Positions 24,983 to 33,858 of a stretch of DNA of 35,768 nt are shown here, one piece after another; position 1 is the first letter of the stretch; every line of letters begins with the position of its first letter. The notes below the pieces were generated by a model that had not been told where the DNA came from, did not search any database, and saw nothing but the letters and a program-made list of their open reading frames with translations. A program made the position numbers and the translations under genes. The DNA comes from Candidatus Altimarinota bacterium (GTDB taxonomy: Bacteria > Patescibacteriota > Gracilibacteria > BD1-5 > UBA6164). The DNA lies in the NCBI GenBank assembly GCA_022565555.1, contig JAIUMN010000007.1, forward strand, positions 1 to 35,768. Reading direction: 5' to 3'.

Positions 24983-25306
24983 TTAAGCCTTTATTTCGAT
25001 ACCTACCCCGCTTGGTATAGATACTGACTGGAGCATTTCAAGTGTTTTAGGCGTAGGGTCTTGAAGCTCTATAAGTCTTTTGTGTCGACGTATTTCAAAC
25101 TGCTCTCTTGCATCTTTATTTACAAAAGTTGATCTATTAACAGTTATTTTCTGCACCTTAGTAGGGAGGGGAATAGGTCCCACGACGATAGATCAAGAAT
25201 CATTTCAGATATCAACAATTTTCTTTACTGCTTCATCAATAAGTCTATGATCAAATGCCTTCACGCTTATACGTATCTTTTGAGCATCTTTTTTTACTGC
25301 TGACAT
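24983..25306 (-). CDS. rpsJ: 30S ribosomal protein S10
   Basis: 107 residues. KIRISVKAFDHRLIDEAVKK, GPIPLPTKVQK and the NRSTFVNKDAREQFEIRRHKR loop are uS10 hallmarks. UGA encodes the glycines of SGNDSGS just before the conserved VVGPIPLP. Start ATG 25304-25306 with TATAAC eight bases upstream and no Shine-Dalgarno site. It follows tuf, as in many bacteria, behind a strong hairpin. uS10 also serves as NusE in antitermination. Confidence 0.97.
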
Positions 25307-25338
25307 TATACTAAGTTATAAAAATATAGAGTAGCTGA

Positions 25339-25366
25339 CTTCTTTCAAGAAATATCTTGAAAGAAG
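25339..25366 (-). other. Strong hairpin between tuf and rpsJ
   Basis: CTTCTTTCAAGA and its exact complement form a 12-bp stem over AATA. No U-run follows on the minus strand, so processing, mRNA stability or attenuation in the tuf-rpsJ message is more likely than full termination. Confidence 0.65.
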
Positions 25367-25381
25367 CTAAGTCACGTTATA

Positions 25382-26581
25382 TTATGCAATGATTTTTGCA
25401 ACAACTCCTGAACCAACAGTTCTTCCTCCTTCACGGATTGCAAATCTAAGACCTTCGGTCATCGCAATAGGTACTTGAAGTTCAACTGTCATTTGGATAT
25501 TATCACCAGGCATAACCATTTCAACTCCTGCAGGAAGTTCAATATCACCAGTTACATCAGTAGTTCTGAAGTAAAATTGTGGCTTATATCCCTTAAAGAA
25601 TGGAGTATGTCTTCCTCCTTCATCTTTTGAAAGTACATATACTTCTGCTTCGAATTTTGTATGAGGAGTAATAGATTTTGGTTTTGCAAGTACTTGTCCT
25701 CGCTCAACATCATCTCGCTCTATACCTCTGAGAAGAAGTCCAGCATTATCACCTGCTTGTCCTTGATCAAGAAGCTTATGGAACATCTCAATACCTGTTA
25801 CAGTAGTAGTTTTTGTATCACGTACTCCAACTATTTCGATAGTTTCACCAACCTTAACAACTCCTTGTTCGATTTTTCCAGTAACAACAGTACCACGACC
25901 CTTGATAGAAAATACATCTTCAACTGGCATAAGGAATTCTTTATCAAGATCTCTTTCAGGAACTGGTACAAACTCTTCGATAGCATTGAAAAGTTCAACG
26001 ATAGTTTTAGCCCCAAATTCTTTATCCATATCTGTAGGGTTTTCAAGAGCAACAAGTCCTGATCCTCTTATGATAGGAGTATCATCTCCAGGGAAATCAT
26101 ACTTAGAAAGGAGGTCTCTTATTTCCATCTCAACGAGATCAATCATCTCTTCGTCACCCCCCATCATATCACACTTATTGAGAAATACTACGATATAAGG
26201 AACACCAACTTGTCTTGAAAGAAGGATATGTTCACGAGTTTGAGCCATAGGACCATCAGTTGCAGCACAAATAAGAATTGCAGCATCCATCTGAGCAGCA
26301 CCAGTGATCATATTTTTTACGTAGTCAGCATGCCCTGGACAATCAACGTGAGCATAGTGTCTATTAGCAGTTTCATACTCAACATGAGAAGTATTGATAG
26401 TAATACCTCTTGCTCTTTCCTCAGGAGCATTATCAATAGAAGCAAAGTCTCTTACTCCTTCACCACCTCCGTATAGTCCATTAAGAACAACAGAAATTGC
26501 AGCGGTTGTAGTAGTTTTTCCATGATCTACGTGACCAATGGTACCAATGTTCATATGTGGTTTTGATCTGTCAAAAGCCAT
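25382..26581 (-). CDS. tuf: Elongation factor Tu
   Basis: 399 residues, full length. G1 is GHVDHGKT, switch I ends in [14 protein letters not shown]3 is DCPGHAD, G4 is NKCD. Domains II and III follow ([33 protein letters not shown]). Delivers aminoacyl-tRNA to the ribosome. All 42 glycines are GGN codons; none is UGA, unlike every other sizeable gene in this window, so this is the only long gene readable with the standard code. ATG 26579-26581 with no Shine-Dalgarno site and a TATATA box seven bases upstream. Confidence 0.99.
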   Translation of the reverse strand: MAFDRSKPHMNIGTIGHVDHGKTTTTAAISVVLNGLYGGGEGVRDFASIDNAPEERARGITINTSHVEYETANRHYAHVDCPGHADYVKNMITGAAQMDAAILICAATDGPMAQTREHILLSRQVGVPYIVVFLNKCDMMGGDEEMIDLVEMEIRDLLSKYDFPGDDTPIIRGSGLVALENPTDMDKEFGAKTIVELFNAIEEFVPVPERDLDKEFLMPVEDVFSIKGRGTVVTGKIEQGVVKVGETIEIVGVRDTKTTTVTGIEMFHKLLDQGQAGDNAGLLLRGIERDDVERGQVLAKPKSITPHTKFEAEVYVLSKDEGGRHTPFFKGYKPQFYFRTTDVTGDIELPAGVEMVMPGDNIQMTVELQVPIAMTEGLRFAIREGGRTVGSGVVAKIIA

Positions 26582-26649
26582 AATAAAATATATAAAAAAT
26601 TAAAATATGTAGCAAAAGTATTGTAGGAAAAAAAGCGTAGAAATCAATA

Positions 26650-26736
26650 TTAACTTCGTGCTTTTTTTACTTTTTTTGCGATAATATCAAGCGCTCTTCG
26701 GAGTTTTCTTCGAGCATGTGTTCGTAGTCTTGGCAT
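26650..26736 (-). CDS. 28-residue very basic peptide upstream of tuf
   Basis: MPRLRTHARRKLRRALDIIA then KKVKKARS, with 14 Arg, Lys or His residues in 28. ATG 26734-26736 lies four bases after the stop of the 69-residue gene and its own TAA is 68 bases before tuf. The size and charge resemble tiny ribosomal proteins, but it is not bL36, bL34 or THX as I know them. It could be a lineage-specific ribosomal protein or simply a short open frame; the tight spacing favours a gene. Confidence 0.5.
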   Translation of the reverse strand: MPRLRTHARRKLRRALDIIAKKVKKARS

Positions 26737-26740
26737 AATA

Positions 26741-26950
26741 TTATAGTGTATTAGTTTTTATCCCGTATTTTTTAAGCTTCACTCCAACAATTTGCATTGC
26801 ATTTTGTAGCCATTTTGTTTCTCCTTCAAAAGATACTCTTTCTTGAAGCTTTTGGTAGTGTCCTATAGCCTTAGATACTTTTGTACCTCAAATAGGCCCC
26901 TTCTTATTTACAGAGTAGTTTAATCGTCTTGGTCTTTTATTTGCTGGCAT
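26741..26950 (-). CDS. Conserved-looking 69-residue basic protein of unknown function
   Basis: MPANKRPRRLNYSVNKKGPI at the N-terminus, then KVSKAIGHYQKLQERV, FEGETKWLQNAMQIVGVKLK. Rich in Lys and Arg, no membrane segment. One UGA glycine (PIGGT). It lies 23 bases after tRNA-Ala and four bases before the 28-residue gene, both heading into tuf. The context suggests a translation role, perhaps RNA binding, but I recognise no family. Confidence 0.65.
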
Positions 26951-26973
26951 AAGATCACATCAAGAAGTAAAAA

Positions 26974-27050
26974 TGGTGGAGGATAGGAGAGTCGAACTCC
27001 TGACCTCTCGCGTGCAAGGCGAGCGCTCTAGCCAACTGAGCTAATCCCCC
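26974..27050 (-). tRNA. tRNA-Ala (TGC)
   Basis: 77 bases with acceptor GGGGGAT/ATCCTCC, anticodon stem CTCGC/GCGAG around CTTGCAC (anticodon TGC) and encoded CCA. The G3-U70 pair, the identity element for alanyl-tRNA synthetase, is present. Confidence 0.96.
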
Positions 27051-27064
27051 AGAAAAAATAATAA

Positions 27065-27141
27065 TGGCGAGATTGACGAGACTCGAACTCGCGACCTCCG
27101 CAGTGACAGTGCGGCGCTCTAACCAACTGAGCTACAACCCC
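27065..27141 (-). tRNA. tRNA-Asp (GTC)
   Basis: 77 bases with acceptor GGGGTTG/CAATCTC, anticodon stem CCGCA/TGCGG around CTGTCAC (anticodon GTC), discriminator G and encoded CCA. First gene of the translation block; TATAAT lies immediately upstream. Confidence 0.96.
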
Positions 27142-27229
27142 TTATTATAGCTTATAAGTAATATAACTATAAAAAAGCGAGGGGATTATATGAAAAAATA
27201 ATGGGAATGCAAATATTTTTGAGAGAAAA

Positions 27230-29611
27230 TTATGAGAGAAAGAATGGAGTGACTATTTTTGATTTTTCTTTGTGGTAAAAATCAAGCTGAGATATGTCCT
27301 TAATATCATCAATTCATACCTTTCATATATAAAGTTCTTCCAGTAAGCCTCATCAATCAATATAATTTTTTACCTGAGTATACCCATTAAGATATACAAC
27401 ATCCTTCATAAAAATACCTTCTTTAGAGGTATTGTGAACGCCTCTCTTGAGTCGTAAAATATAATCAAATACGCGAGCATAATCGTTATTATAATATTCA
27501 CACATATTTGATACAAGCTTAGAAAATGAATGCTTCTGAGCATAACGTAGGAAAAAATATCGTTCATAAATACCATAAAACTTTTGAAGTTTTGGGGAAA
27601 GGAAACGATTTTGATTATAAATTGCTATACCCTCTTCAGTTGCAAGATATCCCGCGGTTCACTTTTGAAATAAAAAGTAAGGGAGTTTTCGAGCATTAAG
27701 TGTTCGGAGATAGTGTCACTCGATTTCATGAGCAATAATAGATCTAAATTCTTTTTTTCATACATTTGCTGATCTTCGCATAGAGAGAAAGTCTCACTTG
27801 ACTGAAAAGCGTGCTGCACTATCACCTATCTTGAGTTTCAGCTTTATACCGTATATATGGTTAAACTTTTTAATCTCAGAACGTATCTCATCTTCACTCA
27901 GAGGTATTTCTGCTTCTATATCTCATTTTTGAGCAAGTATAGTTTTTGTTATCTCAAAGTTCTCATCCTCTACGATTCAAAAAATACTCTCTCAGAGCTG
28001 AGAAAAACGCTTCATATCTTTTGAAGCATGTGCCTCAACTATATCAAGCTTTTTCATAATCTCTTGCTGCTTTCTAAAAAATAACTCAGAAAGAGGAATA
28101 TCTGGAATATCAATACGACGAAGATTATGTTTCAACTCTTGGATATCTACACTCAGAGGATTATATATAAACTGTGGTGCATATTCGCCTTTTGATGCTA
28201 TAAATTTTTGCTTCTCCTCTCCTACATTAATTGGGTAAAATAATTTCAAAAGTGGAATCTTTTTATCTATATCTCTAAGTTGTATATCAATATCTTGAAG
28301 TATTTTAAACTGACTCTCAGTAATAAGACTATTCACTTCTTTGATTTTAAGGTTTGCAAGATATGGATTTTCTCATTTTTTATACTTGTATGGATCTATA
28401 AAAAACCCTCTGAGAGCTTTTTTTCATAGGAGTAGTTTTTCTCAACTCAACTCTTTACATGTAAAAATTAAAACCCTCTTTATATCCATAAGTGTAGTTT
28501 CTAGGCGCACTTGAAACTGACTCTCTATATCTATGCCAAGCACATCACGCGCAAACTCTTTATCAATATAATTTTCACTCTGAGAGGCTCGAATATCTGC
28601 GATATAGTTATAATTTTTTTCTTTATAGCTAAACTGGAGATACTCCCTCAGTCATAAGAGTTTTTTTCCACTCACAGACTCAACTCGTTCAGAGATAATT
28701 CATCCAAATAAATCTTTTCATAGACGTACTCATTTTTCGATGCTATCAACAATTATTCCATCGACTCGTTTTAGTCTCGCTTCAAGGGGGGCAAGGTTTA
28801 CATTTTGTATTTCAAGTCCTGGGCGTACATTCATCTCAAGAAGAAGTGGTCCATCTTTATCATCTAGAACAATATCACATCAAAGAAATGGTATCTTAGT
28901 CACATATTGAACACGTACTGCAAGGCTTAATATTTTATCCCAATCTGGTAATAAAAGTCACCGCATATCCCCTATTCCAGGAATACTTTTTATCTGCTTT
29001 CCATGATGAGATATATAGGTAAGTCTTCCATTTCCTAAATCTATTCCTATAGCACATGCTCAAGCATGAATATTTGCCTTTCATTTTGACTCAGCTGTTG
29101 GTATACGCATCATAGCCATAACTGGAACACTATTATAAATAATGATACGTATATCCGGAAGTCCATACTTTCAAAGAAGTTCTATATCACTTACAAGCTC
29201 GATTTTTTTTTCGATAAAAATACTATCTCTTCTTCCTGAAAGTGAGAAAAATCCATCTATAATACGTATACAATGCTGGTATATCTGTTTTGAAGTGTAG
29301 ATTTCTCAGCTTGAAGTTATGAAACTTTTATCAGGTCTCTTATCGCCTATAATAAGTATCCCTTTTCCTCAATATCAGTTATTTGGTTTAATAACAAATG
29401 GGGGCTCAAGAGACTCTATAAGTTCCATGCTTATTTCTCAAGTATTTTTTAAGATTGCAAAAGTCTGAGGAACAGCAACTCAATGACCTGAAAGAAATTT
29501 TTTAGTTTTAAGTTTAGAGTCTGCAAGGCGTCTATAATGAGAAAAATCTTCACTTTGTATATAAAGGAGATTTCGTGCATTCTGCCCAAGTACTCCATGA
29601 CTTTTTGGCAT
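27230..29611 (-). CDS. ATP-grasp (alpha-L-glutamate ligase-like) fused to MATCAP/DUF1704-type metallopeptidase
   Basis: 793 residues with two enzyme halves. Residues 1-290 form an ATP-grasp domain of the alpha-L-glutamate ligase-like type: FVIKPNNGYGGKGILII (ATP-binding lysine and glycine loop), PDIRIIIYNSVPVMAMMR, and LLLEMNVRPGLEIQN with the metal-binding Glu and Asn. Residues about 400-780 match the DUF1704 (MATCAP, 'QEGLA-motif') family: IIAHEIEGHYLRT near residue 628 is the zinc HExxxH motif, and LATEEGIAIYNQ near 655 supplies the third ligand. Family knowledge: such ligases add amino acids to protein or peptide ends; MATCAP enzymes remove terminal residues. It lies two bases after ftsX. 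Both active sites look intact. Several UGA glycines fall in the motifs, including in HEIEGH. Confidence 0.85.
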
Positions 29612-29613
29612 AA

Positions 29614-30519
29614 TTATTTTTTAGTTATATATTTTTGAGAAGAGAAAAATCCTGAAAGTCCTCACACAGAGAGAAATATAAGTGCTTGAAGAAAGAGTAT
29701 GATTACTATATTTCACGGATAGACTTCATGAAGTTCAGTCAATTCAAATACATACGATATATTTGTTACAAGAAGTACAAATAAAATCGTAGAAAGTATA
29801 AATGAAATCCCGACATACAACAAAGCCTGAACAGTAAAGGGTCCGGAAAGAAAAAACTTACTTCCTCATACTAACCTCGTTATATATATCTCATCCCGAT
29901 AATAATAGATAAAATTCCCTATGATAGAATATACGATAATAGCAATAGATATAATAAATGTTACTATAATAACATAGAGTCATACTTGAAGAATATTAAG
30001 TACTTGTATCACAGTACTAATACGCTCAAACTGACGAGCATAGCTTGAGAAATACTCTTCAGTCTCTCAGGCAGTTTGCTCCAGAAGGATATACATACGT
30101 TTTTCTATCAGTGTATTGAGTCTTTGATACTCTTGAAGTGGGATATTTTCAAGCGTGATAGTTTCTGGGAGAGGATTTTGAAGCTCTAGAATATTTACTA
30201 ATTCAGGATCACGAGCACGTATCTCCTCAAGTACATCATCTTTATTTTTATAAATAATTTCAATACTTGGTATAGATTGACGTAAATCATTTTTTAAACC
30301 TAATACCTCAAGTGAGTTCTGATCATACTCATCTTTTAGGTACAGTGAAATCGTTAAACGATCATTTATCTCATCTATGATACGGAAACTTACTCCATGT
30401 ATCACAATAAGTATGTTAATAAAAAACATAAGAAGTGTGAGGATAAGTATCGAAGAAAGACTTAAAAAGGTATTTCTGAGAATATTTTGTATCGCGTAGG
30501 AAAGGATGCGAATAAACAT
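29614..30519 (-). CDS. ftsX: Cell-division protein FtsX
   Basis: 301 residues with the FtsX plan. It has one N-terminal helix (FLSLSSILILTLLMFFINILIVI), an extracytoplasmic domain with LTISLYLKDEYDQ and the typical DVLEEIRARDPELVNIL, and three C-terminal helices (LYVIIVTFIISIAIIVYSIIG, FTVQALLYVGISFILSTILF, VILFLQALIFLSVGG) with the EIYITRLVGGSKFF coupling segment between them. FtsEX regulates peptidoglycan hydrolases at division. ftsE is not next to it, which is unusual. Its stop is two bases before the ATG of the ligase-peptidase gene, so the two are likely co-transcribed. No Shine-Dalgarno site. UGA codes the glycines of LVGGSK. Confidence 0.9.
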
Positions 30520-30693
30520 AAATAGTATTTAATTTTATTTAGTACCTAGTATATAAAAAACTTATCTTTTGTAAAAATAATTATATCGACTCGATATTCT
30601 GCAAAAATACTATTTTGTCAAGGAAATATATTTGGAGGAAATAAGGAAAATATGTTAGAGTAAAAGAGTATTTATATTATTAAAATAGTTTTT
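30520..30693. promoter_or_regulatory. Divergent intergenic region between ftsX and the giant-gene pair
   Basis: 174 AT-rich bases between divergent genes, so it must hold promoters for both. TATATTATTAA lies about 20 bases before the plus-strand ATG and is a candidate -10; I cannot assign the -35 boxes with confidence. No RNA gene is visible. Confidence 0.45.
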
Positions 30694-33600
30694 ATGAATA
30701 GTGTTCAGTATCCAAGTTATCATCCTGCGGTACAGGAGTTACGCAGACTAAGAGAAGAGCCAATGGATAGAGAAAATGCACAAAACTTTCTTAACTATCT
30801 TGAAAGACAATTTCCAAATTGATCTTGGGAACGGCACCTATCCCCAAAACAAGAAGTTGAAGCATACCTAAATCGACTAGATAGAATCAACTATAATTGG
30901 GCAGCAGATATTAGAAACTCTATTAGAAGTACAAATCATCAAATAAATGCGCTTCGACAAGATGTACATCCCTCAGATACAGAGCCAGCCTCAATACAAA
31001 GTGTAACATCTCAAAATCTTGAAAATATCAATATAAGTAGAGAATTAGCGTATGCTTTATGAGAAAGTACTATCAGTAATCCTTTAACGAGAGAGGCGAT
31101 ATATAGATATCAGCAAAGGCAAAACATATCTTCTGATAGAATTATTTGAAGAGAGACATATTTAGAAATGAGAGCTTGAGAAATAAATAATGGCATCAGG
31201 AGTTCAATAGATAATATAAATGGTCTTAGTGATAGAATATATGATATAAAGTTAATCTTAGAGAACTGAACAAAAACTTGAGTAAATGTCATTGCACTTC
31301 GTTTACTTTTAAGAAGTTTTGAAAATACACATGAGGATAATCCTCAATTTAATAATCTTTATCAAGAGTTTTTCAATTGGTATAATGATTGGGAAGAATG
31401 ATACAATAACTCTGAACAGGGACTACGAGATACAGAAATAATAGACACTCTCCTTTCTGGGGATGAGCTTCCTTGAGATATAGATGAAACCCCTGAACAA
31501 AGAGAACAAAGACAAAGCTTATATCGTAGAATCCAAAGTGGTGAATATTGAGCAGAAGAGGCTCTCAGAGATGTATGAAATCTTGCAACACATCCTTTTG
31601 TATTACTTATTATATGATGACTCTTTTTATTTGGGAAATTTGGAGCTTGAAGCAAATTTACTGACGCTTTTTGGAAACGTGCACTTTTATTATGAGTCTG
31701 AATCTTTAATCTTGATAGCTTAAGAGATATGAGAGATGATGCTATAAGTGGGTATAATAACCACATAAGTCCACGTCACGAGTCAGAGTGAGCACGGGAA
31801 AATATTTATAGAAACTGGAATAATGAAAACTCTGAATTAAGACAGCATTTTCCTGATAGTGGCTTTTTTGAAGCAGTAGAAAATAAATTTACTGAAGATT
31901 CTGCTCTCAGGTTCATTAAACTGGAAGATATATCTGGATATATCGAAAAAATAAATGAAGGAAATATTTCTGAACTTCCTTGATTTCTTCAAAATATAGA
32001 AGTCAGCGGACAACAACTTACTCCAGAACAACTACGAGCATATCTCAATAGCCTTCTTGTTGCATGACAATGAACATCTTATACATATATTCACGAAATT
32101 AATGATGAGCCAAGACCTCTAACACTTGCATCAACTATGACAGTTATTAGTTGAGGATTTGCACTTTGAGCAGCAGTACTTGGAGCACCATTTACTGCAT
32201 GAGTTGCAGCTCTTGTATGAACAGGTTCGATTGTAGCAAAAATGGCTTGATATGATATATCTCTATCTGATTTAATAGCTAAGCTTCAGGCAACACCCGA
32301 GTGAAGTCGAGCTTTGAGAGAATTCAATGAAATTCTTGAGACTCTTCCTGAATGAAGTGAGGTAAAAAATGAGGTCGTATCAATATTACAAAGTGAAACT
32401 TGAAATAAGATTGAATGACTACAATGATTGAAGCAAAGATTTCCTGAGTATAGTGAAATAATTGATAACATTATCTTAAGGTCAGTATCAATCCAATCAA
32501 CTACAATAGAAGTAAGTTTTTTCCATTCTGATTTTTGGTGAAGACTTTGAGTAAGAGAACTTGAGAGTGATGAAATACAACAACAAATGGATGCACTTGA
32601 AACACTTCGTTCAAGTATAAGTTGAATAAGTGGAAATGAATCCGTATGAGAACAGATTAATACACTTATCGAAAGACTTGAGACTGAAAAAATACAAAAA
32701 ATTAATGAAGAAGCTTCAAGGGAAAGAATAAATATATTAGAAGCTCCTTGAAGAATAGAAGGAGATATAACAACCTTAAGGTGAGAAATAGAATCTCTTC
32801 AAGCAAGAATAATAATTGAGGAAAGCAACTTAAGGTCTGCGACTGATAGTCAAAATCAAGAACGAATTCGATGAATAATAGAAGATTTACATAGTACTGT
32901 AAGAGATAAAAGACTACAAATACAACAACTTGAATCACAGTTTCCAGAAGCACAAAGGTCTCGTTCAGATATACTTGTTGAAGACGGGATACGATTTGCA
33001 AATAATCTTATTGCAACTATTCCAAGCAATATAGAATCGTTAAATATTACTGATATTCGAAGAATTTTAAGTGATTATGATTCATCTCGAAGAACATTAG
33101 AAAGATATGTAGAAGATAGTACCTATGCGTGAAATGAAAAAAAACAATTACTAGAGAGTCTCTATTGAGATTTCAATGAGATATTAGAAAGTCTTGAAGT
33201 AAGATTAGAAATAGAAGAACAAAGAATTATAGAATCTCATGAACAAATATTACAAGACATAGAGGATAGAGTAAGAGATTTTGATTTTCTTGATTCTGAT
33301 ACTCTGGAACGACTACAAAACTTCTTCTCTTCACAAATAAGAGAAGAAAACCAAGAAATGCTTGAACGGGGATCTAGAGATATCTCAGAAATTGAGTCTC
33401 TTTATATAGAAAAAATTATACAGCTTCGTGAAAATATGATCCAGGAAATACAAGATTTAGATACCTTTAATATACAAACTGCACGAGAGAGAGTAAATGA
33501 GATACAACAACTCGATAGTCTCATGGAAAGTATGTCATGGCAGTGAGATATAACAAGTCTCAGTGACCTACAAGAGTATATAAGAACCCAAGTACCTTTT

Positions 33601-33846
33601 GTACTTATAGACTGAGTATGAGAGGTTGTAACAGAATTTCGAGATATAAAAGATAGTGAAAATAATTTTATAATTCCTGATGATATTAGGTGAAATATCG
33701 ATGTAGTACTAGAAAGAGACGAAACAAAAATCAGTGAATTAATAGATGTTATTTCAAGGCCAGCATTTAATAATATAAGAGAAAACACTATTCGTGACGG
33801 AAAAAATATTATTCAACTATTAGAAGAACTCTCATCAATATCATAA
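30694..33846 (+). CDS. Giant membrane-anchored coiled-coil protein of unknown family (first of tandem pair)
   Basis: 1050 residues, one open frame only when UGA is glycine; by hand I count about 42 UGA codons against about 20 GGN. The N-terminal 290 residues are hydrophilic and helical. Hydrophobic segment 1 is HPFVLLIIGGLFLFGKF (about residues 299-315). Segment 2, about residues 475-510, is Gly/Ala-rich (ISGGFALGAAVLGAPFTAG, VAALVGTG). After residue about 600 the protein is almost all long charged helix with heptad-like patterns (LETLRSSISGI, INTLIERLETEKIQKI, IEDLHSTVRDKRLQIQQLES). No catalytic motif was seen. Start ATG 30694 has no Shine-Dalgarno site. The next gene starts 12 bases after its TAA in the same frame phase. 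A structural or surface role is a guess. Confidence 0.8.
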
Positions 33847-33858
33847 TATAACTAAAAT

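Noticed and set aside
25661-26476. Open frames of about 80-130 codons on the strand opposite tuf
   Set aside because: Shadow frames caused by tuf codon bias; no start context or recognisable domain.
30630-30650. GGAGG before the first giant gene as a Shine-Dalgarno site
   Set aside because: It is about 55 bases upstream of the ATG; the ATG nearer to it opens a three-codon frame ending in TAA.
31362-31766. Minus-strand frame of 134 codons inside the first giant gene
   Set aside because: The plus frame is continuous over 1050 codons with UGA as glycine; the minus frame has no recognisable content.
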